A stretch of DNA of 10,218 nt from contig CALGTJ010000325.1 in NCBI GenBank assembly GCA_937901435.1, positions 1 to 10,218 on the forward strand, given 5' to 3'. A model generated the notes under the pieces. It did no database searches and was not told where the DNA came from. It was given only the letters and a program-made list of their open reading frames with translations. The translations under genes were made by a program, and so were the position numbers. Below are positions 6,570 to 10,218 of this stretch, in pieces (positions within the stretch are counted from its first letter, which is position 1; every line of letters starts with the position of its first letter). The DNA is from an uncultured Rhodobacter sp. Lineage in GTDB: Bacteria; Pseudomonadota; Alphaproteobacteria; Rhodobacterales; Rhodobacteraceae.

Positions 6570-7471
6570 CAGGTTTGCTCTTTCAGGGTGCGGAAAGCCG
6601 CGATGCGCGTGGCCCAAAAGGCAACAACAGCGGCAAGCAGAGGGATCAGCAGCGGTAGTAACCAATGGCTGCCCTGAAAGCCAAGCCCGGTCAGGAACCC
6701 GCCCTCGACGCTGGCACTGGGCAAAAGCGCAATGGCGATCATGCCCAGCAGCGTTCCGACGGCGGCGCCAAGCAGCGCACGGATGGTAAAGCGGCGCACA
6801 AAGGCGCGGGCGATATAAACGTCGCGCGCGCCCACCAGTCGCAGCACGCGAATCACCTGCGCATTGGCAGCAAGCGCGGCGTTCGCGGCAAGGGTAATCA
6901 TCGCGCCCGTGGTCAGCGCAATCAAAACCACGCTGGCAAGACCAAGCGCACGCAGACGACCAGCCGCCCGCACCAGAGGTTTGCGCCAGCGCGTGTGGTC
7001 GTCCAGCACCGCTCCGGGGGCCTCTGCTTGCAGGCGCAGACGCAGGCCCTCGCCGTCATAACCGTTGCTGTCCTCGATCACGTCGATCATCTGCGGGATC
7101 GGCAAGCTATCGACCGGCAAATCCGGGCCGAACCACGGTTCCAGCAAGGCGCGCTGTTCCGCGTCTTCCAGCACTCGGACCTGCGCGACACCGGGCGTGG
7201 TCTGCAACACGCGCACCGCCGCCTGTGTCTGGGCCTCGACCTGCCCGGCAGGGGCCGAGATGCGCACCGTTGCGCTGCGCGCCAGTTCAGACGACCAGCG
7301 TTCGGCCAGCCGCCCCGTTGCCAGCGACAAAGCCATCGCAAATACCGCCAAAAACGCCATCGCGCCCGAGGAAAACAACGTGAGACGCGCGGTGAACCCG
7401 GTGGGCGGCACGGCGCGATCCGCCTGCGAATCTCCACGCGCGACGGCGAAAAGATCGGACAGCACGCTCAT
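6569..7471 (-). CDS. ftsX: cell division protein FtsX
   Basis: This is the membrane half of the FtsEX complex, an ABC-transporter-like machine at the division site. In studied bacteria it activates cell-wall hydrolases outside the membrane as ATP is consumed by FtsE. The 300-residue protein has the FtsX layout: a short cytoplasmic N-terminus, a first membrane segment at about 32-52, a periplasmic domain at about 53-172, then three membrane segments near 176-200, 231-250 and 269-291. The typical stretch VIRVLRLVGARDVYIARAF (206-224) lies in the cytoplasmic loop between segments two and three. The hydrolase or adaptor that it controls is not in this window. Its ATG overlaps the ftsE stop by four bases (ATGA) and its own TGA overlaps the acyltransferase ATG, so all three are likely made from one transcript. 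Confidence 0.93.
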   Translation of the reverse strand: MSVLSDLFAVARGDSQADRAVPPTGFTARLTLFSSGAMAFLAVFAMALSLATGRLAERWSSELARSATVRISAPAGQVEAQTQAAVRVLQTTPGVAQVRVLEDAEQRALLEPWFGPDLPVDSLPIPQMIDVIEDSNGYDGEGLRLRLQAEAPGAVLDDHTRWRKPLVRAAGRLRALGLASVVLIALTTGAMITLAANAALAANAQVIRVLRLVGARDVYIARAFVRRFTIRALLGAAVGTLLGMIAIALLPSASVEGGFLTGLGFQGSHWLLPLLIPLLAAVVAFWATRIAAFRTLKEQT

Positions 7472-8145
7472 AGATCCGCCCCGGCCAACTGGATCTGGCG
7501 GTTGCGAATGCGCAGCACCCGCGCGGCGACCTGCGCCTTGGCAGAGCGGATCAGGTTCAGATCATGGGTGGCGATCAGCACGGTCTTGCCCATCTTGTTC
7601 AACTCGACCAGCAGGCTGAGCAAGCGCAGGGACATTTCCCAATCGACGTTTCCGGTGGGTTCATCGGCAATGATGATATCGGGGTCCATGATGACGGCGC
7701 GCGCAAGGGCCGCGCGCTGTCGTTCCCCACCGGACAGCTCTGGCGGGCGCGACTCTGTCTGGCCCGACATGCCAACCCAGCCCAGCAGGTCGATCAGGTT
7801 GCTGGCCTCGTCGCGCACATCGCGCCCCGAGACCGACAGGGGCAGCGCCACGTTTTCCGCCACCGAAAGATGATCGAGGAACTGGCAATCCTGATGCACG
7901 ACACCCACGCGTCGCCGCAGACGGGCAATGTCGTCGCGTCCCATGTCCCGCACATTGTCGCCGAATAGGGTGATCCGCCCCGCCGTAGGATGCAGATCCC
8001 CGTAACAGAGTTTCAGCAACGTCGTTTTGCCCGCACCGGACGGCCCGGTCAGAAAGTGAAACGACCCGCGCGCCAATGTCAGATTGAGGTGAGACAATAA
8101 CTCGCCGCCACCATAGCTATAGGAGACATCCGAAAGCTCGATCAC
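7468..8145 (-). CDS. ftsE: cell division ATP-binding protein FtsE
   Basis: This is the ATPase of the FtsEX complex. The 225-residue protein, from the GTG at 8145, has the full ABC set: Walker A GPSGAGKTT (34-42), Q-loop Gln85 in VVHQDCQFLDHLS, signature LSGGERQR (137-144), Walker B IIIADEPTGNVD (157-168) with catalytic Glu162, and switch His194 in ATHD. The N-terminus MIELSDVSYSYGGGE is typical of the family. I prefer the GTG at 8145 because AAAAAAGG lies seven bases upstream; a TTG at 8166 would add seven residues (MCKKGTL) that the family does not need. It is the first gene of the minus-strand unit and is divergent from the zinc-ribbon gene across 166 bases. FtsE from other ABC families is distinguished here by the short length and the ftsX neighbour. 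Confidence 0.95.
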   Translation of the reverse strand: MIELSDVSYSYGGGELLSHLNLTLARGSFHFLTGPSGAGKTTLLKLCYGDLHPTAGRITLFGDNVRDMGRDDIARLRRRVGVVHQDCQFLDHLSVAENVALPLSVSGRDVRDEASNLIDLLGWVGMSGQTESRPPELSGGERQRAALARAVIMDPDIIIADEPTGNVDWEMSLRLLSLLVELNKMGKTVLIATHDLNLIRSAKAQVAARVLRIRNRQIQLAGADL

Positions 8146-8152
8146 CAGCGTA

Positions 8153-8160
8153 CCTTTTTT
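8153..8160 (-). promoter_or_regulatory. ribosome binding site deciding the ftsE start
   Basis: On the minus strand AAAAAAGG is followed by seven bases and then GTG at 8145. This spacing is optimal and supports a GTG start for ftsE over the upstream TTG. Confidence 0.6.
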
Positions 8161-8183
8161 GCACAAATCTGAGTCCGTTGTGC
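8161..8183. repeat. inverted repeat in the ftsE leader
   Basis: GCACAA at 8161-8166 and TTGTGC at 8178-8183 are perfect reverse complements separated by 11 bases. The stem would end directly beside the AAAAAAGG ribosome site of ftsE. An overlapping alternative pair is CTGAG at 8169-8173 with CTCAG at 8184-8188. It may be an operator or a leader hairpin that affects ftsE translation. Confidence 0.35.
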
Positions 8184-8256
8184 CTCAGCCAGAGGGGTGT
8201 TTCAATTGCAGGGATCGCAAAAGGTTTGAAAACCTCACATTGGCTGTTACAACACC

Positions 8257-8286
8257 TTGAAAACCAGCATGTGTTGCGTGCATTAG
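8257..8286 (+). promoter_or_regulatory. possible promoter of the zinc-ribbon gene
   Basis: TTGAAA at 8257-8262 and CATTAG at 8281-8286, with an 18-base spacer, form a weak sigma70-like pair about 25 bases before the start codon. The nine-base word TTGAAAACC occurs both at 8226-8234 and 8257-8265, exactly 31 bases (three helical turns) apart. This could mean two activator or promoter contacts on one DNA face. On the minus strand, TTGAAA at 8202-8207 is a candidate -35 for ftsE. Confidence 0.25.
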
Positions 8287-8311
8287 ACTGGGCGAGCAGA
8301 CAGGTGGCAAG

Positions 8312-9151
8312 ATGCGGCTGATATGCCCGAATTGTGGGGCCCAATACGAAGTCGATGACAAGGTCATCCCCAGCACGGGGCGTGACGTACAATGTTCCAA
8401 TTGTGGTCATACGTGGTTTCAGCAACCCGCCCATATGGACGCCGACCTCGCCGAAGAACTTGCCGATGACATGCCAGCCAAGGCCCCCATCAAAAAACCT
8501 GTCGAACAATCCGATGCAGCCCCTGTTGCAGCCCCGCCACCGCCACCGGAAAAGCCAAAGGCACGCAGCCTTGATCCCGACATTGCCAGCGTTCTGCGCG
8601 AAGAGGCGACACGAGAGGCCGAGGCCCGGCGCAAAGAGTCTGAAAGTCTGGAGTCCCAGCCAGAGCTTGGCTTTACGGACGAGCCGGATGTGGCGGCGGA
8701 TCGCTCTGCTGCGGCGCGTGCCCGGATGGCGCGGCTGCGCGGCGGTGAAGAGAACGACGCAGAGGCTGCGGCCGCCCTTGCCGCTGCGGCGGCAACCGGG
8801 GCACGGCGCGACCTGCTGCCCGATATAGAGGAAATCAACTCGACCCTGCGCGCCTCGCAGGACCGCGCGCCAGCTGGTGACCCCGCCGCCGGTGTCGAAC
8901 AGGATGCTGTGCGCGAAAAGAGCTATCGCGGTGGATTTCGTCTGGGCTTTGGCGTGATGGTTTTCGGGATTGCGCTGGCAATTGCTCTATATGCCTTTGC
9001 GCCTCAAATCAGCCAGGCCGTGCCCGCGACAGAGCCGTTCCTGATCTCTTATGTGGCTTGGGCCAACACGGTGCGCGAGCAGGTGAATGGCAATGTTGAC
9101 AGGCTGGTGACATGGGTCAGCGGCTTGATTGGCGGATCCCCCGCGGAATAG
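8312..9151 (+). CDS. zinc-ribbon (MJ0042-type) single-span membrane protein
   Basis: This 279-residue protein begins with a finger domain MRLICPNCGAQYEV in which Cys5, Cys8, Cys28 and Cys31 form two CXXC knuckles that should bind zinc; this is the MJ0042 zinc-ribbon family. It is followed by a long low-complexity region (about 40-205) rich in Ala, Glu, Arg and Pro, including a run of five Pro at 75-79 and Arg/Glu-rich stretches that could be coiled. One membrane span lies at about 209-230, and a C-terminal tail of about 50 residues would be outside the cytoplasm if the zinc ribbon is inside. Function is unknown. AGGTGG at 8302-8307 supports the start. It is divergent from ftsE, and I recall similar pairing in relatives, so a link to envelope growth or division is plausible but unproven. 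Confidence 0.88.
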   Translation: MRLICPNCGAQYEVDDKVIPSTGRDVQCSNCGHTWFQQPAHMDADLAEELADDMPAKAPIKKPVEQSDAAPVAAPPPPPEKPKARSLDPDIASVLREEATREAEARRKESESLESQPELGFTDEPDVAADRSAAARARMARLRGGEENDAEAAAALAAAAATGARRDLLPDIEEINSTLRASQDRAPAGDPAAGVEQDAVREKSYRGGFRLGFGVMVFGIALAIALYAFAPQISQAVPATEPFLISYVAWANTVREQVNGNVDRLVTWVSGLIGGSPAE

Positions 9152-9175
9152 GCGTTTTCTGGCAAGCTGGCTGGC

Positions 9176-10111
9176 CTATTTCACGGCGTTCAGAACAAGG
9201 TAGCTGACGTAACCGATGTATGCGCTTAGGAAAAAGGCGCCTTCTGTGCGTGAAATCCTCCAGCCGCTGACGGAAAACCCGCACAATAAAATGGTTGCGG
9301 CACCCATAACCCAGATATCGAGGTTGGCGATTTCAACAGGGACATTCAATGGCTTAACCAAAGCCGTGACGCCCAGAATTCCCAGAATGTTAAAGATATT
9401 GCTGCCGATGATATTGCCCAAGGCGACCTCGACCTGACCTTTTCGCGCAGCGATTACCGATGTTACAAGCTCTGGCAAGGAGGTGCCGACGGCAACGACA
9501 GTCAGGCCAATAATGGCCTCTGACACGCCCAGATCACTGGCAATGGAAATCGCGCCCTGAACCAGAAATCTGGCCCCGAGAATGGTCACGATCAGGCCGA
9601 CACCCATCATCAAGACAGCCAAACCGATATGTGGTTGCGGAGTGAGTGTTGCGCCCAAAGGATCCAATGCGCCTCTTGCGAGGTAAAGCGTTCCAACCAG
9701 ATAGGCCACCAGTAAAGCGATCAAGCCAAGCCCTGCCAAACGCCCGATAACCCCAAAGAGGACAATGCCGACCAATAGGACGGTGACAAAAACCAGAACC
9801 GCCCCATCTCTTTTGAAGCTTGTGGCAGAGACGGCAATTGGCGTTACCAAAGCTGCAATTCCGAGGATCAGCAGGATATTGGCGATATTGCTGCCGACGA
9901 CATTGCCAACGGCGATACCGGGCGCGTCATTCAAGGCCGCCTGAATGCTGGTCACCAGTTCTGGCGTAGACGTGCCAAACCCGACCAGCGTCAATCCGAT
10001 CACCATAGGAGAGATATTGTATTTCTGCGCGATTGCCACAGCCCCTCGCACCAGGTATTCGCCGCCCGCCATCAGACCGATCAGGCCGATGGCGATGTAA
10101 AGGATGTCCAT
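9176..10111 (-). CDS. calcium/sodium antiporter (YrbG-type CaCA family)
   Basis: This 311-residue inner-membrane protein has two homologous halves, each with the alpha-repeat of the Ca2+:cation antiporter family. The first is GFGTSTPELVTS (44-55) with GNVVGSNIANILLILG (69-84); the second is VGTSLPELVTS (208-218) with GNIIGSNIFNILGILG (232-247). The acidic residues Glu51 and Glu214 are the expected ion ligands. About ten hydrophobic segments are visible, and the length fits YrbG-like members. It should exchange Ca2+ for Na+ across the membrane. GGAG at 10119-10122 is the ribosome site. GC content in three hand-counted 60-base lines was 36, 27 and 31 of 60, below an ftsX line (40 of 60), so it may differ in origin. 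An IS66 end lies 30 bases upstream of its start, so its expression may now depend on the insertion. Confidence 0.93.
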   Translation of the reverse strand: MDILYIAIGLIGLMAGGEYLVRGAVAIAQKYNISPMVIGLTLVGFGTSTPELVTSIQAALNDAPGIAVGNVVGSNIANILLILGIAALVTPIAVSATSFKRDGAVLVFVTVLLVGIVLFGVIGRLAGLGLIALLVAYLVGTLYLARGALDPLGATLTPQPHIGLAVLMMGVGLIVTILGARFLVQGAISIASDLGVSEAIIGLTVVAVGTSLPELVTSVIAARKGQVEVALGNIIGSNIFNILGILGVTALVKPLNVPVEIANLDIWVMGAATILLCGFSVSGWRISRTEGAFFLSAYIGYVSYLVLNAVK

Positions 10112-10141
10112 TCTTAATCTCCAAAGACCTCTGTCATTTAA

Positions 10142-10218
10142 GTAAGCGGTGTCTGGAAGGCATTGAGGTTTCAGCTTGACGGCTGGAAGTTCCAGGGAAG
10201 CAACTCGTCGATGCGGTA
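10142..10218 (-). mobile_element. IS66-family insertion sequence, one end, continues past window edge
   Basis: The sequence from 10142 begins GTAAGCGGTGTCTGG, and GTAAGCG is the characteristic terminus of IS66-family elements. Twenty-nine bases inside this end lies the stop codon of an IS66-type transposase reading toward the terminus, which is the expected arrangement for the 3' end. IS66 elements duplicate 8 bases on insertion, so TCATTTAA at 10134-10141 is the predicted target duplication; the matching copy lies outside the window. The other end and the accessory tnpA/tnpB genes are not visible. Confidence 0.82.
10171..10218 (-). CDS. tnpC: IS66 transposase (TnpC), last 15 codons and stop
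   Basis: Reading from the window edge, the minus strand encodes YRIDELLPWNFQPSS and then TGA at 10173-10171. The DELLPW motif is the conserved C-terminal signature of IS66-family DDE transposases, which cut and join the element's ends. The remainder lies beyond the right edge. The agreement of this tail with the GTAAGCG terminus 29 bases on makes the call firm despite its shortness. Confidence 0.82.
   Translation of the reverse strand, partial: YRIDELLPWNFQPSS

Noticed and set aside
6567..6665. A longer start for the acyltransferase at 6665
   Set aside because: The extra 32 residues lie inside ftsX in another frame and are Cys/His-rich without family support; the ATG at 6569 gives the standard one-base overlap.
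6665..7873. A 402-codon open frame on the plus strand, antisense to ftsX and ftsE
   Set aside because: It is rich in Arg, Gln and His, resembles no family, and lies over two well-conserved genes on the other strand; long antisense frames are expected in high-GC DNA.
1..10218. CRISPR arrays, tRNA or rRNA genes, prophage, toxin-antitoxin or other defence genes
   Set aside because: I saw no regular spaced repeats, no cloverleaf or rRNA sequence, and no matching protein motifs on either strand.

Overview
The window looks like a chromosomal segment of an alphaproteobacterium of the order Rhodobacterales (Roseobacter/Rhodobacter relatives). The main reason is the malyl-CoA lyase, which resembles the Rhodobacter sphaeroides enzyme as I remember it almost residue for residue. 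Supporting signs are high GC content, an ethylmalonyl-CoA-pathway gene in place of a glyoxylate-shunt gene, and an ftsE-ftsX-plsC cluster of a kind I associate with this group. The species cannot be named from the sequence alone.

Layout. Positions 1-251 (minus) hold the N-terminal 83 residues of a DUF1611/DgcN-family N-acetyltransferase, cut by the window edge. It is divergent from a malyl-CoA/beta-methylmalyl-CoA lyase gene (522-1481, plus). Their shared 270-base spacer contains a large imperfect palindrome. Next is a 682-residue protein with nine exact 34-residue TPR repeats fused to a sulfotransferase domain (1540-3588, plus). A 247-base spacer follows with two hairpins and a possible promoter. 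Then comes accA, the acetyl-CoA carboxylase carboxyltransferase alpha subunit (3836-4795, plus).

From 4839 to 8145 every gene lies on the minus strand. A 76-residue protein of unknown function (4839-5069) has a very strong ribosome binding site and a 24-base palindrome upstream. Upstream of it is a tightly packed four-gene unit read ftsE (8145-7468), ftsX (7471-6569), plsC-type acyltransferase (6569-5832), FMN-binding PPOX-type flavoprotein (5835-5230). All three junctions overlap by 1 to 4 bases, so translation is probably coupled. This puts the FtsEX division/cell-wall-hydrolase control complex in one transcript with a membrane phospholipid acyltransferase.

Divergent from ftsE is a zinc-ribbon (MJ0042-type) protein with a single membrane span (8312-9151, plus). 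It converges on a YrbG-type calcium/sodium antiporter (9176-10111, minus). Just 30 bases upstream of the antiporter start codon lies the end of an IS66-family insertion sequence (10142 to the window edge), with its GTAAGCG terminus and the last 15 codons plus the stop of its transposase. The insertion probably separated the antiporter from its original promoter.

Most genes are housekeeping or central metabolism. I did not find a novel defence, CRISPR or biosynthetic system. The points most worth a second look are the IS66 insertion, the palindromes in the spacers, the small unknown gene, and the link between the ftsEX operon and the divergent zinc-ribbon membrane protein.
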